Assembly: GCF_002834145.1 (NCBI RefSeq)
Contig: NZ_PHNT01000001.1
Span: 245,323 to 309,322, forward strand
Source of the DNA: Roseovarius salinarum
GTDB taxonomy: Bacteria > Pseudomonadota > Alphaproteobacteria > Rhodobacterales > Rhodobacteraceae
Reading direction: 5' to 3'
DNA length: 64,000 nucleotides
Part shown: positions 29,831 through 39,213 of the stretch, one piece after another
Layout: the number at the start of each line of letters is the position of its first letter
Position numbering within the stretch: position 1 is the first letter of the stretch
Program-made: the position numbers and the translations under genes
Notes under the pieces: generated by a model
Told to the model about the DNA's origin: nothing
The model's database searches: none
What the model saw: only the letters and a program-made list of their open reading frames with translations

Positions 29831-30976
29831 TCAGGCCAGCATGTGGCCGGCGATGATGTTGCGTTGGATCTCGGACGATCCTTCGTAGATGCGCATGATC
29901 CGCAGGTCGCGGGTGATCCGTTCAAGCGGGAAGTCGCGGGTATAGCCATAGCCGCCATGGATCTGCAGCGCGGCGTCGGCCACGTGGCCCGCGGCCTCTG
30001 AGGCCTTGAGCTTGGCCATCGCGGCGGCGGTGCTGAAGCGGTTGCCAAGGTCGCGCTGGCGGGCCGCCTCCAGCGCCATCAGCCGCGCTGCCTGAAGCTC
30101 CAGCCCCATGTCGGCCAGCATCCAGCGGATGCCCTGCTTGGCTGCCAGCGCCTCCCCGCCGATCACGCGGTCCCGCGCGTAGGTCTTGGCTGCCCCCAGC
30201 GCCGCCTCGGCCATGCCCAGGCATTGCGCGGCCACTTCGACCCGGCCGTTGTCGAGCACCTTCATCGCGGTCTTGAACCCCTGGCCCTCGGCCTCGCCCA
30301 GCAAAGCCTCGGCAGGCAGGTGGCAGTCGATGTTCAGGGTGAAGACATGTCCACCCTTCAGGCCCATGGTCCTTTCCGGTGGCCCGGGCACGAACCCCGG
30401 GGTGCCCCTGGGCAGGATGAAGGCGGAGATCCCGCGGTGGCCCGCCTCCGGGTCGGTGACGGCATAGACGACCACGAAATCGCTCACGCCGCCGTTGGAG
30501 ATGAAGCACTTGGTGCCCTTCAGGTGCCAGCCGTCACCGGTGCGCGTGGCCCGCGTCTTCATGTCCGCCGGGTCGCTGCCCGCCGCGGGCTCGGTCAGCC
30601 CGAAGGCACCCAGCGCCTCGCCCGTGGCGGCCTTCGGCAGCAGATCGGCCTTCTGCGCCCCGGTGCCGCCGATCAGGATGGAATCCGTGGCAAGGTAGTG
30701 CGCCGTCAGCGCCGAGGCGGTGGAGCCACAGCCGCCGGCCACGATTGCCACCGCGCGCAGCAGCGCCGGCGCCGAGATTCCGGGGCCGCCCGCATCCTCG
30801 GGAAGGTTGGCGCCCATCATCCCCGCCTCGGCCAGAACGGCCAGCTGGTCGTGAACGAAGGTGCCGCTTTCGTCCACGCCCGTCGCCAACGGTGCGATGC
30901 GTTCGTCCACGATCCGCTCCAGCAGGTCGCAGAACAGCCGTTCCTCCTCGGTCAGCACGTGGTCGAGGTCGGTCAT
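29831..30976 (-). CDS. Acyl-CoA dehydrogenase in the hut operon
   Basis: Oxidises a saturated acyl-CoA to the trans-2-enoyl-CoA, passing electrons to ETF. The 381 residues contain the signature blocks FGLTEPAAGSDPADM (125-139), the FAD-binding GTKCFISNGG, and IHGGYGYTRDFPLERITRD near the C-terminus. The base E365 lies in IYEGSSEIQ. The ATG overlaps the stop of the CoA-transferase gene (ATGA), and hutU follows by 15 bases. Its position between hutG and hutU is unusual for a pathway that needs no CoA ester; see findings for a proposed imidazole-propionate role. Substrate not established. Confidence 0.93.
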   Translation of the reverse strand: MTDLDHVLTEEERLFCDLLERIVDERIAPLATGVDESGTFVHDQLAVLAEAGMMGANLPEDAGGPGISAPALLRAVAIVAGGCGSTASALTAHYLATDSILIGGTGAQKADLLPKAATGEALGAFGLTEPAAGSDPADMKTRATRTGDGWHLKGTKCFISNGGVSDFVVVYAVTDPEAGHRGISAFILPRGTPGFVPGPPERTMGLKGGHVFTLNIDCHLPAEALLGEAEGQGFKTAMKVLDNGRVEVAAQCLGMAEAALGAAKTYARDRVIGGEALAAKQGIRWMLADMGLELQAARLMALEAARQRDLGNRFSTAAAMAKLKASEAAGHVADAALQIHGGYGYTRDFPLERITRDLRIMRIYEGSSEIQRNIIAGHMLA

Positions 30977-32157
30977 GCCACCACGCCCTCCTGTTTCAGG
31001 CGGGCCAGCCGGGAGGCGTCGACGCCGCAGTATCTTTCCAGGATGTCCGCCGCGCCCGCGCCAAGCGCAGGGGCCGAGTGGCCGGCGGCGGGTTTCTCGC
31101 CGTCAAACATCACCGGCTGGGCCACGGTGGGCGCAGTGCCCAGCACGGCATGCGGCAGGTCCGTCACCAGCCCGCGCGCGGCGGCGTGCGCGCTCGTGCC
31201 GGCCGCGGCGATGTCCCAGATCGGGGCCGAGGGGATCTGCGCCTCGGCCAGTGCGACCATCGCCGCCTCGGTCGATTGCCCGCCGCTCCAGTCCTCGATC
31301 AGGCGCTTCAGTTCTGGTTCGTGCGCGGTGCGCGCGCCATCACTGCCAAAGCGCGGGTCCCCGGGCAGTTCGGGCCGGCCGATCAGCCCGGCCAGCCGCG
31401 CGAACTGCGCCTCGGTCAGAACCGCGATCACCACCTGCCCGTCAGCCGTTCCGAAACAGCCGAACGGGGTGGAAAGCGGGTGCCGGTTGCCCACCCGCCG
31501 GGGCAGGGTTTGGCCGTAGAAGTGCTGCGCGTGACTGGTCGTGAGCGTCGAGAACAGCGCGTCGTACATCGCCACGTCCAGCGTCGCACCCTGACCGCTG
31601 CGGGTCTTCCGGACCAGCGCGGCCATGATCGCCCAGGACCCGAACAGCCCGCCCGTCAGGTCGGCGATGGATTCACCCGTCTTCAGCGGCGCGCCGCCCT
31701 CTTCCCCGGTCGCGGCCATCAGCCCCGACATCGCCTGCACCACCAGGTCATAGGCCGGAAGATCGCGGAACGGTCCTGTCTGTCCGAAGCCGGAGATCGA
31801 GCAGTAGACCAGCCCGGGGTCTGCCGCGCGCAGGGCCTGTGGCCCCAGCCCGATCTTCTCGGCCACGCCGGGGCGGAAGTTCTCGACCACCACGTCGCAC
31901 TGTCCCGCGATCTGGCGGGCCAGGGCCAGGCCCGCGCGCGTCTTCAGGTCCAGCGCCAGCCCCGCCTTGCCGCGGTTGTTGAGCGTGAAGAGCGCGCTTT
32001 CGCCCTCGGTGAAGGGACCGATGCGGCGGTAGTCGTCGCCCCGCGGCGGCTCGAGCTTGATGACCTCCGCGCCCAGGTCGGCCAGCAGTGCCGTGCAGTA
32101 GGGGCCCGCCAGAACGCGGGTCAGATCGAGCACGCGCATCCCCTTCAGCGGCATCAT
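30973..32157 (-). CDS. CaiB/BaiF-type CoA transferase in the hut operon
   Basis: Class III CoA transferase that moves CoA between acids. The 394-residue protein has the N-terminal LDLTRVLAGPYCTALLADLGAE and VENFRPGVAEKIGL blocks and the catalytic aspartate D166 in SIADLTGGLFG. The start ATG (32157) overlaps the hutG stop (ATGA) and its stop overlaps the acyl-CoA dehydrogenase start, so the pair is coupled. The CaiB-CaiA pair of carnitine metabolism has the same two enzyme types. The substrate is not readable from sequence. Confidence 0.93.
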   Translation of the reverse strand: MMPLKGMRVLDLTRVLAGPYCTALLADLGAEVIKLEPPRGDDYRRIGPFTEGESALFTLNNRGKAGLALDLKTRAGLALARQIAGQCDVVVENFRPGVAEKIGLGPQALRAADPGLVYCSISGFGQTGPFRDLPAYDLVVQAMSGLMAATGEEGGAPLKTGESIADLTGGLFGSWAIMAALVRKTRSGQGATLDVAMYDALFSTLTTSHAQHFYGQTLPRRVGNRHPLSTPFGCFGTADGQVVIAVLTEAQFARLAGLIGRPELPGDPRFGSDGARTAHEPELKRLIEDWSGGQSTEAAMVALAEAQIPSAPIWDIAAAGTSAHAAARGLVTDLPHAVLGTAPTVAQPVMFDGEKPAAGHSAPALGAGAADILERYCGVDASRLARLKQEGVVA

Positions 32158-32948
32158 GACAGCCCCCCGGCCCGCGCCAGTTCGTCAAGTCGCGCCAGCA
32201 GTTCGCCCAGCGGCGCCCGGACGGCCTCGGCCCGGGCCGGTTCGTACGTCCACGGCGGCGCTTCGTGCATGTAGGTGCATTGCGCCAGTTCCATCTGGAT
32301 GGCGTGCCAATCCGCGTCGGGCCGGCCATAGTGCCGTGTGGTCCAGCCGCCCTTGAACCGGCCGTCCACCACCGTCGAATAGCCCTCGGCGCCTCGACAG
32401 ACCGCCTCGGCCGTCGCGGCGATCTCCGGCGCGCAGGTGGTGCCGCCGTTGGTTCCGATGTTGAAGTCCGGCAGCGTGCCCTCGAACAGGAACGGGATCC
32501 GCGACCGGATCGAGTGGCAGTCGTAAAGCACCGCCACCCCGTGCAGGTAACGCACGCGCGCAAGCTCGGCCTCCAGCGCCGCGTGGTAAGGCGCGTGCCA
32601 TGCCGCCCGCCGCGCGGCGATCTCGGCCGCGTCGGGCGGCGTCGCCCAGATGCCGTGCCCGTCGAAATCCGTCAGCGGCACCAGCCCGGTGGTGTTCTGC
32701 CCCGGGTACAGGCTGTGGCCCTCCGGGTCGCGGTTGGCGTCGATGACGTAGCGGTGGAAGGTCGCGCGCACCACCGTGGCGTCGCCAAGCACCCCGTCGT
32801 AGAGCTGGTGGATGTTCCAGTCGGTGTCGGCCAGTGCACGGCCGCGGTCGTTCAGCCGGTCCCAGACCGGCGCCGGCACATGCGTGCCGGTGTGGGGCAT
32901 GCCCAGCACGATCGGCCCGTTGCCCCGCTTGACCTCCACCGGCGTCAT
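32154..32948 (-). CDS. hutG: N-formylglutamate deformylase
   Basis: Hydrolyses N-formyl-L-glutamate to formate and glutamate, the last step of the two-step route from formiminoglutamate; hutF at 35.9 kb provides the preceding imino-hydrolase. The family (PF05013 type) is shown by VLGMPHTGTHVP, LADTDWNIHQLYD, VDANRDPEG (here VIDANRDPEG) and YDCHSIRSRIPFLFEG. The length is 264 residues. The ATG at 32948 follows GGAGGAAGG. The core of repeat copy B lies just upstream of this start. Confidence 0.93.
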   Translation of the reverse strand: MTPVEVKRGNGPIVLGMPHTGTHVPAPVWDRLNDRGRALADTDWNIHQLYDGVLGDATVVRATFHRYVIDANRDPEGHSLYPGQNTTGLVPLTDFDGHGIWATPPDAAEIAARRAAWHAPYHAALEAELARVRYLHGVAVLYDCHSIRSRIPFLFEGTLPDFNIGTNGGTTCAPEIAATAEAVCRGAEGYSTVVDGRFKGGWTTRHYGRPDADWHAIQMELAQCTYMHEAPPWTYEPARAEAVRAPLGELLARLDELARAGGLS

Positions 32949-32958
32949 TCCTTCCTCC

Positions 32959-33025
32959 CGATCTTCATCTTGCCCGAAATACTCCGGGGTGAATTGGCCG
33001 CAGGCCAAGAGGGGCAGCGCCCCTC
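32959..33025 (-). repeat. Interspersed palindromic repeat, copy B
   Basis: Read on the minus strand: GAGGGGC stem (33009-33015 with 33019-33025), a second GGCC-GCA-GGCC hairpin (32996-33006), then the core containing CCGGAGTATTTCGGGCAAGA. It fills the 109-base gap between hutH and hutG and ends about 11 bases before the hutG ATG, where it lies against the SD site. Architecture identical to copy A. Confidence 0.75.
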
Positions 33026-33057
33026 CGCGCGCGCTGGCCCGGGGGCCGGCCATCGGC

Positions 33058-34599
33058 TCACAGCACCATCTCCAGCCCGGCCGCACTGGCCAGCGCCCCG
33101 CCGCGGATCAGTGCCGCCGCCGCCTGCAGGTCGGGCGCGAGATACCGGTCGGCCTCGATCGCGGGGATGTCCGCGCGCAGCCGCGCGATGGCCGCCTGCA
33201 GCCGCGCGCTGGTGGCCAGCGGCGCGCGGAAGGCGATGCCCTGCGCGCCGCAGATCGCCTCCACCCCGAGGATCGTGGCGAGGTTTGCGTTCATCCGGGC
33301 CAGCCGCCGCGCCGCGTGGGCGGCCATGCTCACGTGGTCCTCCTGGTTGGCCGAGGTCGGCGTGCTGTCGGTGGTGCAGGGGGTGGCGAGGTGCTTGTTC
33401 TCGCTCATCAGCGCGGCGGTGGTGACTTCCGCGATCATCAAGCCCGAGTTCAGCCCCGGCTCGGGCGTGAGGAAGGGCGGCAGGTCGCAGTTGAGATTCG
33501 GGTCGACCATCAGCGCCACGCGCCGCTGGGCGATGGCCCCGATCTCGGCCAGCGCAAGCGCGATCTGGTCGGCGGCGAAGCCCACCGGCTCGGCATGGAA
33601 GTTGCCGCCGGACACGATCATGCCACCCTGCGGGTGGGTGTCGTCCACCAGCACCAACGGATTGTCGGTGGCCGCGTTCGCCTCGGTCTCCAGCGTGCGC
33701 GCCGCGCCGCGCAGCAGGTCAAGCGCCGCGCCGGTCACCTGCGCGTGGCAGCGGATGCAATACGGATCCTGCACCCGGGTGTCGCCCTCGCGGTGGCTTT
33801 CGCGGATCTCGGAGCCGTCCATCAACGCGCGCTGGGCCGCCGCCGCCTCGGTCTGGCCGGCGTGGCCGCGCAATTCGTGCAGCGCGGGTTGCAGCGGCGC
33901 GGTCGAGCCCATGATCGCGTCGGTGGACAGCGCCGCGGTGACGGTGGCGGCCTGTGCGCAGCGCCAGCCGTCCCACAGCCCCAGGAGCGCGCAGGCGGTG
34001 GAGAACTGCGTGCCGTTGATCAGCGCCAGCCCCTCCTTCGGGCCCAGCTCGATCGGCCCCAGCCCCGCGTTCGCCAATGCCCGTGCCCCGGGCAGGCGGG
34101 CGCCATCGTGCCAGGCTTCGCCCTCTCCGATCATCACCGCGGCCATGTGCGCCAGCGGCGCCAGGTCGCCCGATGCCCCGACCGACCCCTGGTCGGGCAC
34201 CACGGGCGTGACACCCTCGGCCAGCATCCCCTCGATCAGCTCGATCGTGCGCCACGCCACGCCCGAGGCACCGCGGCCCAGCGACAGCAACTTCAGCGCC
34301 ATCATCAGCCGCACTGCCGGTTCGTCCAGTGGCGTGCCGACCCCGCAGCAATGCGACAGGATCAGGTTGCGCTGCAACGCCGTGGTGTCGCCGGCCGGGA
34401 TCTTGACGCTGGCAAGCTTGCCGAACCCGGTGTTCACGCCGTAGACGGGGTCGTCGCCCGCCGCGGCGCGCCGCACCAGTGCCTCCGCCGCCTCCACGTC
34501 GGGTTTCACGGCGCGGTCCAGCCGCGCCGCCGCGCCGTCGCGCCACAGGCGTTCCAGCGTCGCCAGGTCCGTCTGGCCGGGGGTAAGCGTGACAGTCAT
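33058..34599 (-). CDS. hutH: Histidine ammonia-lyase
   Basis: Removes ammonia from histidine to give urocanate, the entry step of histidine degradation. The self-formed MIO cofactor arises from A142-S143-G144 in [19 protein letters not shown] at 53-60 is the other family mark. The length of 513 residues is standard. GGAGG six bases before the ATG supports the start, which overlaps the hutI stop (ATGA). Confidence 0.97.
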   Translation of the reverse strand: MTVTLTPGQTDLATLERLWRDGAAARLDRAVKPDVEAAEALVRRAAAGDDPVYGVNTGFGKLASVKIPAGDTTALQRNLILSHCCGVGTPLDEPAVRLMMALKLLSLGRGASGVAWRTIELIEGMLAEGVTPVVPDQGSVGASGDLAPLAHMAAVMIGEGEAWHDGARLPGARALANAGLGPIELGPKEGLALINGTQFSTACALLGLWDGWRCAQAATVTAALSTDAIMGSTAPLQPALHELRGHAGQTEAAAAQRALMDGSEIRESHREGDTRVQDPYCIRCHAQVTGAALDLLRGAARTLETEANAATDNPLVLVDDTHPQGGMIVSGGNFHAEPVGFAADQIALALAEIGAIAQRRVALMVDPNLNCDLPPFLTPEPGLNSGLMIAEVTTAALMSENKHLATPCTTDSTPTSANQEDHVSMAAHAARRLARMNANLATILGVEAICGAQGIAFRAPLATSARLQAAIARLRADIPAIEADRYLAPDLQAAAALIRGGALASAAGLEMVL

Positions 34600-35789
34600 C
34601 CCTGTCCTCCGAAAATGCGGCGGTGAAGCGGATTGAACCCGATGCGGTAAGCCAGTTCGGCCGGTTGGCTCACGTTCCAGATCGCGAGATCCGCGCGCAG
34701 GCCCGGTGCGATCGTGCCGGTGTCGTCCAGCCCCAGCGCGCGGGCGGCGTTGCGCGTTATGCCCGCCAACGCCTCCTCCGGCGTCATGCGGAACAGGGTG
34801 CAGCCCATGTTCATCGTCAGCAGCAGCGAGGCCAGCGGCGAGGAGCCGGGATTGCAATCGGTTGCCAGCGCCATCGGCACGCCGGCCGCGCGGAAGGCCG
34901 CGACGGGGGGCAGCTGCGTCTCGTGAAGGGTGTAGAAGGCGCCGGGCAGCAGCACCGCGGCGCTGCCCGCGTCGGCGAGCGCCTGCGCGTCCGCCTGGGT
35001 GGTATATTCCACGTGATCGGCCGACAGGGCACCGTACCGCGCCGCCAGCGCCGTGCCACCCATGTGCGACAGCTGCTCGGCGTGCAGTTTCAACGGCAGG
35101 CCCAGCGCGGCGGCGCGGTCGAACACGCGGCCGATCTGGTCGGTATCGAAGGCGATGCCCTCGCAGAAGCCGTCGACGGCATCGGCCAGGCGCTCGGCCG
35201 CGACAGCCTCCAGCGCGGGCAGGCAGACCTCGTCGATATAGGCATCCGGGCGGCCCTTGTATTCGGGTGGCACGGCATGGGCGCCCAGAAAGCTGGTGCG
35301 CACCCGCACCGGCCGCGCCGTTTCGATGGCGCGCGCCGCGCGCAGCATCCGGAGCTCCGTCTCCACGTCGAGGCCGTAGCCCGATTTCACCTCGATCACG
35401 CAGGCGCCTTCGGCGATCAGCGCGTCGGCAAACCGCAGGGCCCGCGCAAGCAAGGCGTCCTCGTCCGCGTCGCGGGTGGCGCGGACGGTCGAGACGATGC
35501 CGCCACCGGCGCGGGCCACCTCCTCGTAGCTTGCACCTTCGAGCCGCATCTCGAATTCCCCGGCGCGGTCACCACCGTGCACGATGTGCGTGTGACAATC
35601 GATCGGCGCCGGGGTGACGAGCCGCCCTCCGAGATCCTCGCCCGGCGCATCGGCCCAGTCCGCGGGAATGTCCGCTTCGGAACCGACCCAGGCGATCCGG
35701 CCGTCTTGCACGGCGACGACGCCATGCTCGATCAGGCCGTAGGGAGCACCCGGCTGCATCGTGGCGATCCGCGCGTTTCGGAGAAGCAT
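34596..35789 (-). CDS. hutI: Imidazolonepropionase
   Basis: Opens the imidazolone propionate ring to N-formimino-glutamate, a metal-dependent amidohydrolase. The metal-site [11 protein letters not shown] has H66 and H68. [19 protein letters not shown] and [11 protein letters not shown] are further family blocks. The length is 397 residues. The ATG at 35789 follows AAGGAT; an upstream ATG at 35840 would read through the operator, so it is rejected. First gene of hutI-hutH-hutG and the inserted pair, divergent from hutF. Confidence 0.96.
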   Translation of the reverse strand: MLLRNARIATMQPGAPYGLIEHGVVAVQDGRIAWVGSEADIPADWADAPGEDLGGRLVTPAPIDCHTHIVHGGDRAGEFEMRLEGASYEEVARAGGGIVSTVRATRDADEDALLARALRFADALIAEGACVIEVKSGYGLDVETELRMLRAARAIETARPVRVRTSFLGAHAVPPEYKGRPDAYIDEVCLPALEAVAAERLADAVDGFCEGIAFDTDQIGRVFDRAAALGLPLKLHAEQLSHMGGTALAARYGALSADHVEYTTQADAQALADAGSAAVLLPGAFYTLHETQLPPVAAFRAAGVPMALATDCNPGSSPLASLLLTMNMGCTLFRMTPEEALAGITRNAARALGLDDTGTIAPGLRADLAIWNVSQPAELAYRIGFNPLHRRIFGGQG

Positions 35790-35824
35790 GGCGACTCGAT
35801 CCTTGATTGGCGTGTTCTTTTGGC

Positions 35825-35844
35825 TATTATGTATGCACATATTA
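35825..35844. promoter_or_regulatory. HutC-type operator between hutI and hutF
   Basis: A 20-base near-palindrome (ATGT-N4-ACAT centre with matching flanks, 14 of 20 positions symmetric) sits between the divergent hut transcripts, 36 bases before hutI and 22 before hutF. HutC family GntR regulators bind such TGTA/TACA palindromes and are released by urocanate. It is AT-rich in an otherwise G+C-rich region. Confidence 0.6.
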
Positions 35845-35865
35845 ACCTGTCAATAGGGGATCACA

Positions 35866-37233
35866 ATGACAGTCATCCGTGCCGACCACGCCCTTCTGCC
35901 CTCGGGCTGGGCGCGCGACGTGTCAGTCGAGATCGGGAAAGACGGCCGGATTGCCGACGTGGCGCAAGGCGGCGCCCCGTCATCCGCGCAAAACGTTGAC
36001 GTCTTGCTGCCCGCGCCGGCCAATGCGCACAGCCATGCCTTTCAACGGGCGATGGCGGGTCTGAGCGAAGCCCGCGGCGCGCAGGGGCGGGATTCTTTCT
36101 GGACCTGGCGGCAGCTGATGTATCGCTTCCTCGATCGGCTGGATCCCGACCAGGTGGAGGCCATCGCGGCCTTCGTGCAGATGGAGATGCTCGAGGCAGG
36201 ATATGCCACGAACGTCGAATTCCATTACCTGCACCACCGGCCGGACGGGCACCCTTACGACCGGTTGGCCGAGATGGGCGAGCGCATCGCGGCCGCCGCG
36301 GCCACCACTGGCGCGGGCCTGACGCTGTTGCCGGTGCATTACCAATTCGGCGGCTGCGACGGACGCCCGCTGGGCGCGGGCCAGCGCCGCTTCGGCAACG
36401 ATGCGGACCGGTTCGCGCGGCTGGTCGATGCCTGCCGCGCGGCGCTGGCCGCGCTTCCCTCCGACGCGGGCCTTGGTGTCGCGCCCCACAGCCTGCGCGC
36501 CGTGGCGCCCGAGGCGCTGCACGCGGCGGCGGGTCTCGCCGGTGGCGGGCCGGTGCACATGCACCTGGCCGAGCAGCAGGCAGAGGTGGAGGAAGTGCAG
36601 GCGGCCCACGGCAGGCGTCCGGTGGAGTGGCTGCTGGACAACGTCGCGGTGACGCCGCGGTGGTGCCTGATCCACTGCACGCAGATGACGCCCCACGAGA
36701 CCCGCGGACTGGCGGCCACCGGGGCCGTCGCGGGGCTGTGCCCGATCACGGAATCGAACCTGGGCGACGGCATCTTCGACGGTGCGCGGTGGTTCGACGC
36801 GGGCGGCGCGGTGGCCGTTGGGTCCGATTCCAACGTGCGCATCTCGCTGACCGAGGAGTTGCGCACGCTCGAGTACTCGCAGCGGCTGGGCGACCGGGCG
36901 CGCGCCGTTCTGGCCACGCCCGAGACGTCGACGGGCCGGCGGATCTACGAGGCCGTCTGCACAGGTGGTGCGCAGGCCGCCGGCCGCGACAGCGGCCGGA
37001 TCGCCCAGGGTGCCTGGGCGGACCTGGTTGCGCTGGACGCCGGGCACCCCGACATGGCGGGTTTGGCCGGGGACGCCATTCTTGACACTCACATCTTCGC
37101 CGGTGATGACCGCGCGGTGCGCGATGTCTGGGCGGCCGGCCGCCATGTCGTGGTGCACGGCCGGCACACGCGCCGCGACGAGATCACCGCGGCCTACGCG
37201 CGAGCCGTGGCCGATTTGAGAGAGGCATTGTGA
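35866..37233 (+). CDS. hutF: Formimidoylglutamate deiminase
   Basis: Converts N-formimino-glutamate to N-formyl-glutamate and ammonia; HutG then completes degradation to glutamate. The amidohydrolase metal site ANAHSHAFQRAM has H55 and H57, with VHMHLAEQQ, LIHCTQM and GSDSNVRISL further on. The length is 455 residues. A weak AGGGGA lies nine bases before the start. The stop overlaps the hutC start (GTGA). Presence of HutF plus HutG, with no HutE, defines the five-step pathway variant. Confidence 0.96.
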   Translation: MTVIRADHALLPSGWARDVSVEIGKDGRIADVAQGGAPSSAQNVDVLLPAPANAHSHAFQRAMAGLSEARGAQGRDSFWTWRQLMYRFLDRLDPDQVEAIAAFVQMEMLEAGYATNVEFHYLHHRPDGHPYDRLAEMGERIAAAAATTGAGLTLLPVHYQFGGCDGRPLGAGQRRFGNDADRFARLVDACRAALAALPSDAGLGVAPHSLRAVAPEALHAAAGLAGGGPVHMHLAEQQAEVEEVQAAHGRRPVEWLLDNVAVTPRWCLIHCTQMTPHETRGLAATGAVAGLCPITESNLGDGIFDGARWFDAGGAVAVGSDSNVRISLTEELRTLEYSQRLGDRARAVLATPETSTGRRIYEAVCTGGAQAAGRDSGRIAQGAWADLVALDAGHPDMAGLAGDAILDTHIFAGDDRAVRDVWAAGRHVVVHGRHTRRDEITAAYARAVADLREAL

Positions 37234-37934
37234 CCGGGCAGACGCGTTTCAACAGTTGGCAGGCGGTACATGACGAGGTTCTGCGCCGCATCCGCGAACG
37301 GGAATGGAAGCCGGGTGACTCCATCCCGAACGAGGATGATCTTGCCCGGGAATTCGGCTGTGCGCGCAGCACGGTGAACCGCGCGCTGCGTGCGCTGGCC
37401 GACGCGGGCCTGCTCGACCGTCGCCGCCGGGCGGGCACGCGCGTGGCGCTGCATCCGGTGGGCAAGGCCACGCTGGACATTCCCGTGATCCGCCGCGAGA
37501 TCGAGGCGCGCAGCCAGCGTTACGGATACGCCTTGCAGTCGCGCCAGGATGCCGTGCCGCCCGGCCCGGTGCGCGCGGTGCTGAACCTCGGCCCCGACGC
37601 GCGCGCGCAGCACGTGCTGGCGCTGCACCTGGCCGACGGGCGGCCGCAGGCGATCGAGGACCGGTGGATCAACCTGGCCACCGTGCCACAGGCCGCGGAT
37701 GCCGATTTCGCGAAGGTCAGCGCCAACGAATGGCTGGTGGACAACGCGACCTATACCCATGGCGACATCACGTTTTCCGCGCAGTCCGCCACGGCGGCCG
37801 AGGCGGCGCTTCTGGGCGTGGATGCCGGCGCGGCGCTTTTCGTCATCGACCGCACGACGTGGCACCACGACGATGCCGTCACCACCGCGCGGCTGGCTTA
37901 CGCGCCCGGATACCGCATCCAGACGCGGATCTGA
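37230..37934 (+). CDS. hutC: Histidine utilisation repressor
   Basis: GntR-family (HutC subfamily) repressor. The helix-turn-helix covers about residues 14-70 (SIPNEDDLAREFGCARSTVNRALRAL), and the ligand-binding UTRA domain follows (about 90-234, VLALHLADGRPQAIEDRWI and YRIQTRI). Starts GTG overlapping hutF. Through urocanate binding it probably controls both hut transcripts and itself. The length is 234 residues. Confidence 0.95.
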   Translation: MTGQTRFNSWQAVHDEVLRRIREREWKPGDSIPNEDDLAREFGCARSTVNRALRALADAGLLDRRRRAGTRVALHPVGKATLDIPVIRREIEARSQRYGYALQSRQDAVPPGPVRAVLNLGPDARAQHVLALHLADGRPQAIEDRWINLATVPQAADADFAKVSANEWLVDNATYTHGDITFSAQSATAAEAALLGVDAGAALFVIDRTTWHHDDAVTTARLAYAPGYRIQTRI

Positions 37935-37938
37935 CGCC

Positions 37939-38913
37939 TCAGCCCCGGCCGTGGGGGGCGGTGAAGTCGAGGTCCGGGTTGATCGGTATGATCCGGTGCG
38001 GATTGATCGTTTCGTGGCTGTAGTGGTAATGGCGCACGATGTGATCGAAGTTCACCGTCCCGGCCACGCCCGGCCATTGGTAGAGTTCGCGGGTATGGCC
38101 CCACAGGTTGGGATAATCCACGATCCGTCGCCGGTTGCACTTGAAATGCAGGTGGTAGACCTTGTCGAAGCGCACGAGCGTGGTGAACAGGCGCCAGTCG
38201 GCCTCGGTCACCTGGTCGCCCATGAGATACCTGTTGCCGGACAGCCGGTCCTCGAGCCGGTCGAGTGTGTCGAACAGGGGATGCACGGCGGCATCGTAGG
38301 CATCCTGGCTGGTGGCGAAGCCTGCCTTGTAGACACCGTTGTTGACGGTGTCGTAGATACGCGCGTTGACGTCCTCGATGCCGGGCCGCAGCGGCGCGGG
38401 CCAGTAGTCGTCGGTGTTGCCGGTGAGCGAATCGAACGCCGAATTGAACATGCGGATGATCTCGGCCGATTCGTTCGACACGATCGTCTCGCGTTGGGTG
38501 TCCCACAGGATCGGCACCGTCACGCGCCCGGATATCTTCGGGTCCGCCTTCAGGTAGATGTCGCGCGCGAACGGCAGCCCGTACAAGCGGTCGCCGGTCG
38601 CGCCGGGGTAATCGGTGCGGAACTCCCAGCCGTCCGACAACATGTCGGGATGCACGACGGACACGCCGATATGGTCCTCAAGCCCCTTGAGGGTTCGGAA
38701 GATCAGCGTGCGATGCGCCCAGGGACAGGCGTAGGAGACATAGAGATGGTAACGCCCTGACTCGGCCGGGAAACCGCCTTCGCCCGACGGGCCGGGGCTT
38801 CCGTCCGGCGTGATCCAGTTGCGGAATTTCGCGGTGTCCCGCACGAATTTCCCGCCGGTCGACGCGGTATCGTACCACGCGTCGGTCCAGACGCCTTCGA
38901 CAAGTTTGCCCAT
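37939..38913 (-). CDS. Glutathionyl-hydroquinone reductase (YqjG/PcpF-like glutathione transferase)
   Basis: Xi-class glutathione transferase that reduces glutathionyl-hydroquinones. The catalytic cysteine C63 lies in YVSYACPWAHRTLIF, and VSNESAEIIRMFN and TEADWRLFTTLVRFD, HFKCNRRRIVDYPNLW are typical. The length of 324 residues fits the family. AGGAGG five bases before the ATG is a near-perfect SD. It converges with hutC, four bases apart. A role in quinone detoxification or repair is likely. Confidence 0.93.
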   Translation of the reverse strand: MGKLVEGVWTDAWYDTASTGGKFVRDTAKFRNWITPDGSPGPSGEGGFPAESGRYHLYVSYACPWAHRTLIFRTLKGLEDHIGVSVVHPDMLSDGWEFRTDYPGATGDRLYGLPFARDIYLKADPKISGRVTVPILWDTQRETIVSNESAEIIRMFNSAFDSLTGNTDDYWPAPLRPGIEDVNARIYDTVNNGVYKAGFATSQDAYDAAVHPLFDTLDRLEDRLSGNRYLMGDQVTEADWRLFTTLVRFDKVYHLHFKCNRRRIVDYPNLWGHTRELYQWPGVAGTVNFDHIVRHYHYSHETINPHRIIPINPDLDFTAPHGRG

Positions 38914-39213
38914 GCAGTCCTCCTGTAAAGCCCGACCTAGCCGGGCGGGCCGGTCACGGCCATTGCGACAGTTGCAGGGACGCCGTGCGGCAGTGCACAT
39001 GTCGCCGCCGGCGTCCGCTTCGGCGTTTCTTGGTTTGCATGAAGGCCGCCGGGCACCTATACCCGGTGACGACGATGCCCGCACCGCGGGCCGGAGAGGT
39101 GTGCATGGGCGCAGCCGACCCACTCCGGGGGCGGTGCCTTGCGATCGTCGGGTGCCATCGGCGCCGCATGTGCTCCTTTCCGCCGGATTAGCTGCACGAA
39201 AGGAGGACACCTC
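38914..39213. other. 300-base noncoding stretch upstream of the cobalamin cluster
   Basis: No coding frame is convincing. It contains small hairpins, for example CCCGC-ACC-GCGGG at 39078-39090 and CCGGG/CCCGG at 39049-39066, so it could be a structured leader of the cob operon. The conserved elements of the AdoCbl riboswitch (GCCACTG, AGACCTGCC) are absent, so I do not call one. AAGGAGG at its end serves the first gene. Confidence 0.4.

Noticed and set aside
27896..30001. A 701-codon plus-strand open frame opposite hutU
   Set aside because: Antisense shadow; no domain pattern.
38914..39213. A cobalamin riboswitch before the cob cluster
   Set aside because: No GCCACTG or AGACCTGCC-like boxes in the expected order; only small hairpins seen.
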